Source: an uncultured Dyadobacter sp. (GTDB lineage Bacteria > Bacteroidota > Bacteroidia > Cytophagales > Spirosomataceae). Taken from it: a DNA stretch of 64,000 nt. The notes under the pieces are model-generated. The model saw nothing but the letters and a program-made list of their open reading frames with translations, searched no databases and was not told where the DNA came from. Of this stretch, positions 1-7,076 are shown piece by piece; position 1 is the first letter of the stretch; every line of letters starts with the position of its first letter. The DNA is taken from assembly GCF_946482605.1 (NCBI RefSeq), contig NZ_CAMLSE010000002.1, positions 558,001-622,000 on the forward strand, in the 5' to 3' direction. Both the position numbers and the translations under genes were made by a program.

Positions 1-1
1 C

Positions 2-517
2 CGTCGGATTATCGCGGCCGCATTGGAAACCGACGAATCGGTGATCATCATTTGTGAAGATGACCATGAATTTACCCCCGATTATCACCGCGACCTACTC
101 ATCGGCAACATCATCAGTGCCCACCGCCAGGGCTGCGATGTGCTTTCGGCCGGGACAAGCGGCGGGTTCGGACATGCGCTGCCCCTGGACACCCATCGGT
201 ATTGGGTAAACCACTTCCTTTCGACGCAGTTTATCGTCATCTACCGGAAATTTTTCCAGCGGATCCTCGATGCACCATTTGATGACACGGTGACCGCCGA
301 CAACTTCCTTTCCCAGCTCACGAGCAACAAAATGGTCATCTATCCATTCCTGTCTACCCAGAAGGACTTTGGCTACTCGGACGTCACGGCGGTACACAAC
401 CAGCAGGAAGGGCTGGTTTCCGGTATGTTTGCCGCGGCAGCCCGTCGGCTCGAAAAAATCAGACGGCAGCATGACCGTTTCCTGAGCCACCAACCGCTTC
501 CAGCGAGCCCGGATTAA
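2..517 (+). CDS. Glycosyltransferase-like protein, 3' portion (5' end outside window)
   Basis: The reading frame is open from base 2, so this is the C-terminal part of a longer gene whose start lies before the window; the TTG at 23 is not a convincing start. The fragment carries the acidic motif ICEDDHEF near its start, like the EDD metal/nucleotide-sugar motif of GT-A and GT25-type glycosyltransferases, followed by segments (YWVNHFLSTQF, VIYRKFF) that resemble Bacteroidota glycosyltransferases acting on surface polysaccharide. No membrane segment is visible in the fragment. A weak T-tailed hairpin follows the stop. The family assignment rests on the motif and general pattern only, so the acceptor and sugar are unknown. 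Confidence 0.55.
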   Translation, partial: RRIIAAALETDESVIIICEDDHEFTPDYHRDLLIGNIISAHRQGCDVLSAGTSGGFGHALPLDTHRYWVNHFLSTQFIVIYRKFFQRILDAPFDDTVTADNFLSQLTSNKMVIYPFLSTQKDFGYSDVTAVHNQQEGLVSGMFAAAARRLEKIRRQHDRFLSHQPLPASPD

Positions 518-555
518 AAATAGTGCTGGCAAATGTCACAAATATGAGACATTTA
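517..555. repeat. 39-bp direct repeat, copy 1, containing a TetR-type operator
   Basis: Bases 517-555 recur at 2222-2260 with one mismatch (A544 versus T2249), exactly 1705 bp apart. Bases 531-554 form a near-palindrome with arms AAATGTC and GACATTT, the same element found in front of the TetR gene. This copy begins at the stop codon of the glycosyltransferase-like gene and has no regulator next to it. It looks like one boundary of an inserted segment. Confidence 0.85.
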
Positions 556-607
556 CAGAATCTGAGCTGAATAGTATTTAATAGTATATTGCGAGAATGA
601 ATGCAAG

Positions 608-632
608 GGCGCTCGTTTCGAGGCGTTTTTTT
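608..632 (+). terminator. Possible intrinsic terminator
   Basis: A short stem (610-615 with 619-625, one bulged G) around a TTT loop is followed by seven T at 626-632. It lies between the + strand glycosyltransferase-like gene and the converging lipoprotein gene. The stem is short, so the call is tentative. Confidence 0.45.
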
Positions 633-950
633 CTATTTGTCAAATGAACATTGCTGATATGTCAGCAGCCTCTCGCCATCGAAGGCAACAATTTCCTCAA
701 CAATCTTCAACGGTTCTATGTCGCAGTTTCCCTGCTTTTTAAATGTGCCGCTTTCCCAGATCCCGCCGTCTTCAAAAAAGATGTTAGCCTCGACTGAGGT
801 AGTTCTAACGGAAACAAATTCAATCCAAACTCCGCCATCGACGCCGCCTTTCCAAATGGCGCTTTGAGGGACACCTGGCGGCCTTTGCTTTTCTCCCACC
901 GAACAAGCCGAAATGCAAATCAACAACAACTTGCTTATTGTGTTTTTCAT
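633..950 (-). CDS. Small hypothetical lipoprotein
   Basis: This 105-aa protein begins with a lysine-containing n-region, a hydrophobic core and the lipobox ISAC (Cys16), so it should be exported, cleaved and lipidated. The mature part is short and has no domain I recognise; it contains two further cysteines (in GNCDIEP and QQCSFDK) that could form a disulfide. It lies between the 39-bp direct repeats, downstream of and in the same orientation as the immunity-like gene, 54 bp away. The two may therefore have arrived together. Function unknown; the coding call rests on the clear signal peptide. Confidence 0.65.
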   Translation of the reverse strand: MKNTISKLLLICISACSVGEKQRPPGVPQSAIWKGGVDGGVWIEFVSVRTTSVEANIFFEDGGIWESGTFKKQGNCDIEPLKIVEEIVAFDGERLLTYQQCSFDK

Positions 951-1004
951 AATTTAGGAAGTAACACAAAAATACAATCCAAACTCGGCAATCGACACCT
1001 ATGG

Positions 1005-2039
1005 TCAGCCCGCGGGCTCTTCCAGCGAGCGCTGCCATTCCTCAACCCATGGCTCTGGCTCGCCGCTTGGGCCGACAATGACAGGCATTCTTAGAGGCCG
1101 CAGCACCGAAGCGGCGGCACGGTAAGCGGCGAGGCGACCGCCGTCCGCCGGATTCCCGAAGTTCGGCGCGTCGCCCGCCTGAACGACGGCACCGCTGCCC
1201 ACAAGGTGGACGCGCAGAGCAGGATGGGCCGAAGCAGCCGCAGACAGCCCATCAAGGCCCCCGAGGCGCTCAACACAGCCGGAGCCGATCAACGTGAGCC
1301 AGGATACGCGAGTGATCTGAGGAACACGATTATCGGTCGGAACGTCCCAACGCAACAGCCTGTGCACTGAACTCCGAGGGATCTTCCACTCAGTGCCGGG
1401 ATACCTGCGGCACACGGCAGCCAGCCGCTGGATCATCGGCACGCGAATGTCCGAGGCGGACACGAACTCGTCATAGTTCACGGCGACGCCGCACGTGCCC
1501 GATAGGAAGGCCCCGCGCTTCACCAAGGAGAACCCGAGCACCCACTCGGCGAGCGAGGCCGGATCCTGGGCGAGGGCATGATCGAGCGGTAGAGTCACGC
1601 GCAGCGTGTTCATCCCAGGCCAGAACAGATCGGCTCCCTGGGCGTACCACGAGCGCCAGGTCTCACGCCCGCGCTCACGTTGGGCTTCCGTGGTCGGCTC
1701 CCAGAAAGAGAGCTCGAGCCCTAAGCTGGCAGCGGTAGCGCCCGAACCGCTCTCGCATCCACTGAAATCGATGATGTATTTTTTTTCTTTGGTTGGGTTG
1801 CTGATCCACGTTGGCACCATCGATTCCACTCGCGTGTTGATCTTGGCGGCACGCCTCATGGACGGGGTCGTGTAATGGGTTAGGAGAGATCCGGCTACCG
1901 CCCGCGTTCGCTCATAGAAGTCGAAGAAGCCTTCGCTGTCATCGTGCTGAAGGTACAACGTAAACGAGACGCAGGGGACAATAGCGGTCGTGCCATCGAC
2001 GACAAGTGTGAGCTCAGAAGGATCTAAGATTAATGGCAT
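1005..2039 (-). CDS. TsiV/DUF3396-like type VI immunity family protein, GC-rich orphan
   Basis: A 344-aa soluble protein without signal peptide or membrane segment. Its pattern, especially the C-terminal block around VSWLTLIGSGCVERLGG with many Trp, Leu and Arg, resembles DUF3396 (TsiV), known mainly from Proteobacteria and Myxococcota as immunity to VRR-NUC nuclease effectors of type VI secretion; this is recognition by eye. Two sampled 60-base lines are 65-68 percent GC, far above neighbouring genes, and codon use is Arg-CGC/Ala-GCG rich. No toxin, VgrG or PAAR gene is nearby. The gene lies between two copies of a 39-bp direct repeat, which supports horizontal acquisition. It may be an orphan immunity gene or a homologue with another role. 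Confidence 0.6.
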   Translation of the reverse strand: MPLILDPSELTLVVDGTTAIVPCVSFTLYLQHDDSEGFFDFYERTRAVAGSLLTHYTTPSMRRAAKINTRVESMVPTWISNPTKEKKYIIDFSGCESGSGATAASLGLELSFWEPTTEAQRERGRETWRSWYAQGADLFWPGMNTLRVTLPLDHALAQDPASLAEWVLGFSLVKRGAFLSGTCGVAVNYDEFVSASDIRVPMIQRLAAVCRRYPGTEWKIPRSSVHRLLRWDVPTDNRVPQITRVSWLTLIGSGCVERLGGLDGLSAAASAHPALRVHLVGSGAVVQAGDAPNFGNPADGGRLAAYRAAASVLRPLRMPVIVGPSGEPEPWVEEWQRSLEEPAG

Positions 2040-2221
2040 GTCAAATGATTTATTTCGTTGCTAAAACACTCGTTTCGGAATAGTTCCTGTATTCAAACTA
2101 AATGTAAACATGTATTTTTCATTTGAGGGGGTTAATTTTTCCTACCTACCGTATGAGTTATTTTCAGCAACGTAAGATGGATTTCATCCTGCTCATGTGT
2201 AAAGAATTGCATTTCGGCTAT

Positions 2222-2260
2222 AAAATAGTGCTGGCAAATGTCACAAATTTGAGACATTTA
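2222..2260. repeat. 39-bp direct repeat, copy 2, containing the TetR operator
   Basis: This copy matches 517-555 at 38 of 39 positions. Its right part (2236-2259) is a near-perfect palindrome with arms AAATGTC and GACATTT around a central CAAATTTG. It lies directly upstream of the -7 box and start codon of the TetR gene, so this copy is probably the functional, ancestral one. Confidence 0.85.
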
Positions 2261-2270
2261 TCTACCTTTG
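2236..2270 (+). promoter_or_regulatory. TetR operator and TAnnTTTG -7 box for the TetR gene
   Basis: The palindrome at 2236-2259 is followed by TACCTTTG at 2263-2270, which fits the Bacteroidota -7 consensus TAnnTTTG. The start codon is at 2282, giving a very short leader. An operator overlapping the -33 region would let a TetR dimer repress its own gene. No good -33 TTG at the usual spacing is visible. Confidence 0.6.
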
Positions 2271-2281
2271 TCTTCACAGCT

Positions 2282-2836
2282 ATGAAAGACACCGAGCAGA
2301 GCATTATAGAAGCCGCGATCCTGATCTTCAATGAGGACCTATCCGCACCGCTTGAAAAAGTGGCCGATCAGGCGCAGCTGACCCGCAGGACCTTACACCG
2401 GTATTTCAAAGATCGTAAAGAGCTGATGGACAAATGCCAGAAGGAAATCCGGAAGGCTTGTGAAATAGCGATGACGAATGCTTACAATGCGTCAGAAAAC
2501 CCTTTGGAAAGACTGGAAGCGATGTTTTACGCCGGGCTTGATTGTGGTTCGAAAAACACCTTTTTGCATAAGCTGCACACGCTGCACGATCACAAACACC
2601 AGGCTGCGAACGAAGAATGCTCGGAATATGACCATACTTTCGACCTCTGGAAAGGCAATCTGCAAGTGTTGCTTGCCAAAGGCATACTTAACCAGAGCAT
2701 GACCGTCGACTGGGTCCATCATTTTTTCCAGAGCGTGGTGACTGTGTTCATTAATTCCCAGCAAAAAGGTTCGCTGGACCGTCCGGCAGCGCGGCAGCTC
2801 GCGTGGTTTTCTTTTAGCAAAGGAATAGGTATCTAA
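2282..2836 (+). CDS. TetR/AcrR family transcriptional regulator
   Basis: A 184-aa regulator. The N-terminal DNA-binding domain (about residues 5-50) shows the classic TetR pattern: an initial helix, then VADQAQLTRRTLHRYFKDRKELM as helix-turn-helix. The rest is a helical ligand/dimerisation domain. An in-frame extension upstream to 2123 exists, but MKDTEQSIIEAA at 2282 is the natural family start, follows a -7 box, and would otherwise place the operator inside the coding region. It is followed 51 bp later by an NAD(P)/FAD oxidoreductase whose upstream region has a matching palindrome, so this protein likely represses itself and that flavoenzyme. The inducer is unknown. Confidence 0.9.
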   Translation: MKDTEQSIIEAAILIFNEDLSAPLEKVADQAQLTRRTLHRYFKDRKELMDKCQKEIRKACEIAMTNAYNASENPLERLEAMFYAGLDCGSKNTFLHKLHTLHDHKHQAANEECSEYDHTFDLWKGNLQVLLAKGILNQSMTVDWVHHFFQSVVTVFINSQQKGSLDRPAARQLAWFSFSKGIGI

Positions 2837-2852
2837 AATTTTTTGTCCAACC

Positions 2853-2872
2853 ATGTCTCAGTTTTGAGACAT
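2853..2872 (+). promoter_or_regulatory. Second TetR-type operator upstream of the flavoprotein gene
   Basis: ATGTCTCA (2853-2860) and TGAGACAT (2865-2872) form a perfect 8-bp palindrome with a 4-base centre. It shares 16 of 20 positions with the core of the palindrome in front of the TetR gene. A TATATTTC sequence (2876-2883), one mismatch from TAnnTTTG, follows just before the start at 2888. Confidence 0.65.
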
Positions 2873-2887
2873 TTATATATTTCAACA

Positions 2888-3796
2888 ATGACTGATTCCC
2901 AAAATTTTGACATCGCCATCATCGGCGGAAGTTACGCGGGGCTATCCGCTGCCATGGCACTAGGCCGCGCCCGCCGGAATGTCGTGATCATCGACAGCGG
3001 CAAGCCCTGTAATCGCCAGACACCCCATTCGCACAACCTCATTACCCACGACGGGAAGACGCCCGCAGAGATCTCCGCCCTCGCACGCGAGCAGGTACTC
3101 GCCTACCCCACCGTGCGTATGCATGCGGGACTCGTCACACAGGTGTCGGGAGCCGATGGGGCGTTTGTCGTCACCACGGACGAAGGACAGGTGTTGCAGG
3201 CCAAAAAACTGATCTTCGCCACCGGTATCCGCGACGTTATGCCCGAAATACCCGGTTTTGCGGAATGCTGGGGCATCAGCGCGATCCATTGCCCCTACTG
3301 CCACGGCTACGAATACAGCGACGCCCGCACCGGCGTACTCATAAATGGCGAAATGGCATTGGAATACCTGAAAATGATCCGCAACTGGACCGCCCACCTG
3401 ACCCTCTACACCAACGGCCCCGCTACATTCGACGACGTAGCGCGTGCAAAAATGCACGCATTCGGTGCAGAGATCGTAGAACAGCCCATTGCCTCACTGG
3501 ATCATGAAAACGGTTACCTCAAAACGATTCGCCTGACCGACGGTACCACCCGCGACATTACCGCGCTCTACCATCGCCCCGCATTCGTTCAGCATACACT
3601 TCTACCCGAACAATTAGGCTGCGAGCTCAATCCGCAGGGTTTTATCAAGGTGGATGAAGCACAAAAAACCACCGTCGCAGGTATCTACGCAGCGGGAGAC
3701 AACAGCGGCGCTCTCAGGGGGTTAACAAGCGTCATGGCCGCAGGCACCATCGCAGGAGTAAGGCTCAATCACGAATTAATCAATGAAGAGTACTGA
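2888..3796 (+). CDS. NAD(P)/FAD-dependent oxidoreductase, thioredoxin-reductase-like (CPYC type)
   Basis: A 302-aa flavoprotein. An FAD-binding Rossmann motif (IIGGSYAGLSAA) opens the protein, and GIYAAGDNSGALRGL near the C-terminus is the second FAD contact of the thioredoxin reductase family. Where bacterial thioredoxin reductases have CATC, this one has CPYC (IHCPYCHGYEY, about residue 136), as in the fungal GliT-like and related bacterial disulfide oxidoreductases. It may oxidise or reduce a small dithiol or a protein partner. The start at 2888 is preferred over one at 2843 because the latter would put the operator inside the gene. It follows and is probably controlled by the TetR gene. 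Substrate unknown. Confidence 0.88.
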   Translation: MTDSQNFDIAIIGGSYAGLSAAMALGRARRNVVIIDSGKPCNRQTPHSHNLITHDGKTPAEISALAREQVLAYPTVRMHAGLVTQVSGADGAFVVTTDEGQVLQAKKLIFATGIRDVMPEIPGFAECWGISAIHCPYCHGYEYSDARTGVLINGEMALEYLKMIRNWTAHLTLYTNGPATFDDVARAKMHAFGAEIVEQPIASLDHENGYLKTIRLTDGTTRDITALYHRPAFVQHTLLPEQLGCELNPQGFIKVDEAQKTTVAGIYAAGDNSGALRGLTSVMAAGTIAGVRLNHELINEEY

Positions 3797-3822
3797 TTGG
3801 CGTGTTGCAATATGGTAGCTTT

Positions 3823-3917
3823 GTGGCTTTCAGCTGTCGGCCATCGGCTGTCGGCGATTAAAAATTGTTATTTGTATAAAAAAAGCCGACGGCCGAAAGC
3901 CGACAGCCGACTGCCAC
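3823..3917. repeat. Heptad-repeat hairpin (GCCGANN units) before the methyltransferase
   Basis: Two 33-base arms (3823-3855 and 3885-3917) are complementary at 27 of 33 positions and enclose a 29-base AT-rich loop. The right arm is a run of 7-base units of the form GCCGANN; the left arm is its complement. The hairpin ends three bases before the ATG at 3921, so transcription through it would fold the start region of the next gene. It resembles a dispersed palindromic element more than a simple terminator. Confidence 0.8.
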
Positions 3918-3920
3918 AAT

Positions 3921-5078
3921 ATGTTCAAAACCACCGCCCCCATCACCGTTACTTGCTACAAACGCCTTACACCATTTCTTGAAAGAGAGGTGACGGAACT
4001 TGGTTTCCGGGTGGAGGAAACATTTGCGACGGGCGTGCAGCTGCGGGGCACCATGGACGACTGTATCAAACTGAACCTCAACCTCTATTGCGCGAGCCAG
4101 GTGTTGTACAGTCTCGGGTCATTCAGTGCAAGGCATCCCGACGACGTTTACCGCTTCCTCTCCAAAATGCAATGGGAGAATATACTGGCCGAAGATGCCT
4201 ATTTCTCGGTAACGAGCAATGTCATGACCGAGACGGTGAACAACAGCATGTTTGCCAACCTGCGGGTGAAGGATGCCATTGTAGACAGGCTGCGTGACAA
4301 GAAGGGCGTCAGGCCATCCAGTGGTTCCGAGCTGAAAGGGGCTGTGGTCCATTTGTTCTGGAAAGAAGATCGGGCCGAAATTTTCATCGATACATCGGGA
4401 GAATCGGTGGCCCGGCATGGATACCGGAAGATCCCGGGAAAAGCCCCGATGCTCGAAGCGCTTGCCTCGGCTACCATTGTAGCCAGTCGATGGGACCGCA
4501 GGTCCGCATTCCTCAATCCGATGTGCGGCTCGGGGACACTCGCCATCGAAGCTGCCCTGATCGCCACCGACAGCCGCCCGGGACTTTTCAGGGATAACTA
4601 TTCCTTCATGCATTTACTGGGCTACGATGAAGAGGTATATTACCGGGAGCAGGATCAACTGGAGGCGCAGATCATTGAAGTACCTGGCCTGCGCATCATC
4701 GCCACAGATCATGACACCAATGCGATCGCAAACGCTAAAAAGAACGCAATTGCCGCCGGCGTTGCCAACATGATCGAATTCGATGTCTGCGATTTTGCAG
4801 ACACGGAAGTTCCTGCCGACAACAAGGGTGTCTTCTTCATCAATCCCGAATATGGTGAGCGTCTCGGCGAAATCGGCGAACTTGAAGAAACTTATGCACG
4901 GATTGGTGATTTTATGAAACAGAAGTGTGGAGGATATTTCGGATATGTGTTCACCGGCAACCTCGATCTGGCGAAGAAAATTGGCCTCAAAGCGAAACGC
5001 AGAATGGAATTTTATTCGGGCAGAATCGATTGCAGGCTGCTGGAATACGAACTTTACGAAGGTTCCAGAAAGGTCTGA
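3921..5078 (+). CDS. THUMP-domain class I SAM-dependent RNA methyltransferase (RlmL N-terminal-like)
   Basis: A 385-aa protein with an N-terminal THUMP RNA-binding region (about residues 1-160) and a C-terminal Rossmann methyltransferase domain with the SAM motif NPMCGSGTLAIEAA and a catalytic-type loop NPEYGERLG. The family includes the N-terminal half of RlmL, which makes m2G2445 in 23S rRNA; the length fits single-domain RlmL-like proteins. The usual NPPYG is NPEYG here. The start is close to the family start and sits directly behind a long hairpin. No operon partner is evident: the preceding gene ends 124 bp upstream and a small gene follows after 76 bp. Confidence 0.88.
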   Translation: MFKTTAPITVTCYKRLTPFLEREVTELGFRVEETFATGVQLRGTMDDCIKLNLNLYCASQVLYSLGSFSARHPDDVYRFLSKMQWENILAEDAYFSVTSNVMTETVNNSMFANLRVKDAIVDRLRDKKGVRPSSGSELKGAVVHLFWKEDRAEIFIDTSGESVARHGYRKIPGKAPMLEALASATIVASRWDRRSAFLNPMCGSGTLAIEAALIATDSRPGLFRDNYSFMHLLGYDEEVYYREQDQLEAQIIEVPGLRIIATDHDTNAIANAKKNAIAAGVANMIEFDVCDFADTEVPADNKGVFFINPEYGERLGEIGELEETYARIGDFMKQKCGGYFGYVFTGNLDLAKKIGLKAKRRMEFYSGRIDCRLLEYELYEGSRKV

Positions 5079-5154
5079 AAGAAATTGTCGGCACGGCACA
5101 AAAGGTTTGGCATAATATTTAGATCATATTAGACATAACCATTTAACAATTGTC

Positions 5155-5322
5155 ATGAAACAATCACAAAGTTCAGGAACCATGCCGCAAGGCCAGGTCC
5201 AGAACCGGCCTGAAAACAAAGACAATCTGGATAGCAGGCATCGTGAAGAGGAAATGGTGAAAGGTAATCACATTACCAGCAACCAAAAGCAACACAATAG
5301 CCTGGGAAAACAGCGAAGGTAG
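5155..5322 (+). CDS. 55-aa hydrophilic small protein
   Basis: An ATG at 5155 opens a 55-codon frame ending in TAG at 5322. The product is very polar (Gln, Asn, Lys, Glu rich, no cysteine or hydrophobic segment) and contains ENKDNLDSRHREEE, a pattern I have seen in short uncharacterised Bacteroidota proteins. It is followed by a strong intrinsic terminator and preceded by an AT-rich region, so it looks like a separate transcription unit. It may be intrinsically disordered and stress related, but nothing in the sequence proves a function. Confidence 0.6.
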   Translation: MKQSQSSGTMPQGQVQNRPENKDNLDSRHREEEMVKGNHITSNQKQHNSLGKQRR

Positions 5323-5358
5323 CATTACAGCACCTTTCTAAATGGTTCCTAAGTTGAG

Positions 5359-5399
5359 ACGAAGTCCGCATGAAACGAACATCCGGACTTCGTTTTTTT
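5359..5399. terminator. Intrinsic terminator after the 55-aa gene
   Basis: ACGAAGTCCG (5359-5368) pairs perfectly with CGGACTTCGT (5384-5393), followed by seven T (5393-5399). It ends the small + strand gene and lies between it and the isomerase gene that converges from the other strand. Confidence 0.85.
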
Positions 5400-5484
5400 A
5401 TGCCCTTACCATTCCCGTCAACGATTTCACCAGGCGGCTTCCATCCTTCGCTCGCCTTTTCCATCCGATACTTTGGGCAAGCCC

Positions 5485-6924
5485 TCAGCAAACCACCACC
5501 GTCTCCACGCCGATCAGCCTGCCCAGCTTTTCTATTTTCGAAGCGATATGTCCTACACCCACCGCACAGTGGTGTGCGGGGCCATGGTGGTTCCAGCTTT
5601 CCACAAAACGCCTCGCCCCGATGCCAAATCGGTAGCGGCTGTTGGTATTGCCGATTTCCAGAACAGGGCCGGGCACCGACGCCCCCTCGGCCACAAGCAG
5701 GATCACTTTCCCTTCCACGGTCTCGACAACCGACAGCAGCGTCACCGGCCCGTGCGCGACACTCATTTCCACCGACAGGCCGTTACCGACCTTGCCGTGA
5801 TAGACCTGCAAAGGCTTCACCTTCGTTTTCCCTTCCGCGATCGCAATGTGCCCGGGGCCATCGTGTCCCATTAAAACCACGTCATCTTTAAAGTCCATTG
5901 CATAATACTCCGTAAATGAACCTCCCGCCCCGAAGCTGTCCATAATTTTCATCGCCTGTGCATTCTTTATTTCGTACTCTCCGGCAACGGGTATCCCCCT
6001 GGCTGTCAGCAGCGAATTACCCAGAATGACCGAACTCATCGTATCCTCGTTCGACGCATTACCGGTTCCTTTGTGGTAGTAGGCCAGGGAGCCTAGTTGG
6101 TGCTTTTCCACGAGCTTTTCCAGCGCAACGGCTGTCCGCGCAGCTCTGGCCAGCTCCCGATCCGAACAGTCGGGCTGGATGTCGAAGGTATTCCTGAAAA
6201 TTTCCACCATTGCCTGCTCCGTGTCGTCTGCCACGGTTTCCCGCAGGGCCGACAGTTCGTCGACTTCGATGATTTCCACATGCCCTCCAAACGTCGCGCA
6301 TTGCAGCGTAAGGTTGGAATAAATGTCGAGCATCCCTCCATAATAGTTTCCCATCACGCCCAGCCGGTTGTGGTACATGGTGTGCGCCACTTTCGCGGCC
6401 TCGATCCATTCCCGCACCTCGCGCCAGACTTCCGGATCGTCGTGCAAGGTTCCGGTGACCTGATAGAACGGAATGCCGGACCGTCGGAAAACGTTCGCGA
6501 TCTCCGGAACCGGGCAGGCGGAGCAAAATGCGAGCCATTCACCCGTCATGCGTGTGCGATCGTTCAGTGCGTTAAACCACCGATAATCGATCGCCGGCTC
6601 AGGTGCGAGGTTCAGGACGATGACGGGAACTTTCGCGCGCGATACCACCGGCAGTACTGTCGACGACAACGCATATGTGGTCACATACAGAAATATCAGG
6701 TCCACGTCGGCTTGCCGGAACCGGTGCCCGGCGTCCAATGCCTTCTCCGGGGTGTCAATCAACCCCAGATTGACGATCTCCGCGCCGTAACCCGTAAGCC
6801 GATCCTTTACGACGCTTACATATCCCTGCAACCGCTCTTCGAGTCCGTCGAATTGTTCCCAGTAGGCCTCTAACCCGATGCCGAATAATCCTGCCCGTAA
6901 GGGATAGCTATTTTGTTTTTCCAT
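5485..6924 (-). CDS. L-fucose/L-arabinose isomerase family protein
   Basis: A 479-aa protein of the AraA/FucI fold. The N-terminal half has alternating strands typical of the substrate-binding domain (VDLIFLYVTTYALSSTVLPV), and the C-terminal half has the conserved EYEIKNAQAMKIMDSFGAGGSFTEYYAMDF and VLMGHDGPGH blocks that in arabinose isomerases carry the metal-binding Glu and His. It should interconvert an aldose and a ketose in the cytoplasm; the exact sugar cannot be read. No kinase or epimerase gene is adjacent, unlike araBAD loci. An AraC regulator is divergently transcribed 152 bp away and is its likely controller. Confidence 0.82.
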   Translation of the reverse strand: MEKQNSYPLRAGLFGIGLEAYWEQFDGLEERLQGYVSVVKDRLTGYGAEIVNLGLIDTPEKALDAGHRFRQADVDLIFLYVTTYALSSTVLPVVSRAKVPVIVLNLAPEPAIDYRWFNALNDRTRMTGEWLAFCSACPVPEIANVFRRSGIPFYQVTGTLHDDPEVWREVREWIEAAKVAHTMYHNRLGVMGNYYGGMLDIYSNLTLQCATFGGHVEIIEVDELSALRETVADDTEQAMVEIFRNTFDIQPDCSDRELARAARTAVALEKLVEKHQLGSLAYYHKGTGNASNEDTMSSVILGNSLLTARGIPVAGEYEIKNAQAMKIMDSFGAGGSFTEYYAMDFKDDVVLMGHDGPGHIAIAEGKTKVKPLQVYHGKVGNGLSVEMSVAHGPVTLLSVVETVEGKVILLVAEGASVPGPVLEIGNTNSRYRFGIGARRFVESWNHHGPAHHCAVGVGHIASKIEKLGRLIGVETVVVC

Positions 6925-7000
6925 ATCAAAAAATACAAACTGAAAGTAATCGCGTCAAAAGGCAGATTATAATTTGCAGCCGTCTGGTTCCTAAAATATT

Positions 7001-7021
7001 CCTTATTTTTACAAAAATAGG
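7001..7021. promoter_or_regulatory. Possible AraC-type operator between isomerase and regulator
   Basis: CCTTATTTTT (7001-7010) and AAAAATAGG (7013-7021) form an AT-rich imperfect palindrome in the middle of the 152-bp divergent intergenic region. It is positioned to serve either gene. There is no independent support. Confidence 0.35.
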
Positions 7022-7076
7022 ACATAAGCAAGCCCAGAGGCAATACAGGATTTGATGCACATTTGCACAAAATGAT

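Noticed and set aside
6097..6873. 258-codon open frame opposite the isomerase-like gene
   Set aside because: Antisense shadow; translation lacks any recognisable fold or start context.
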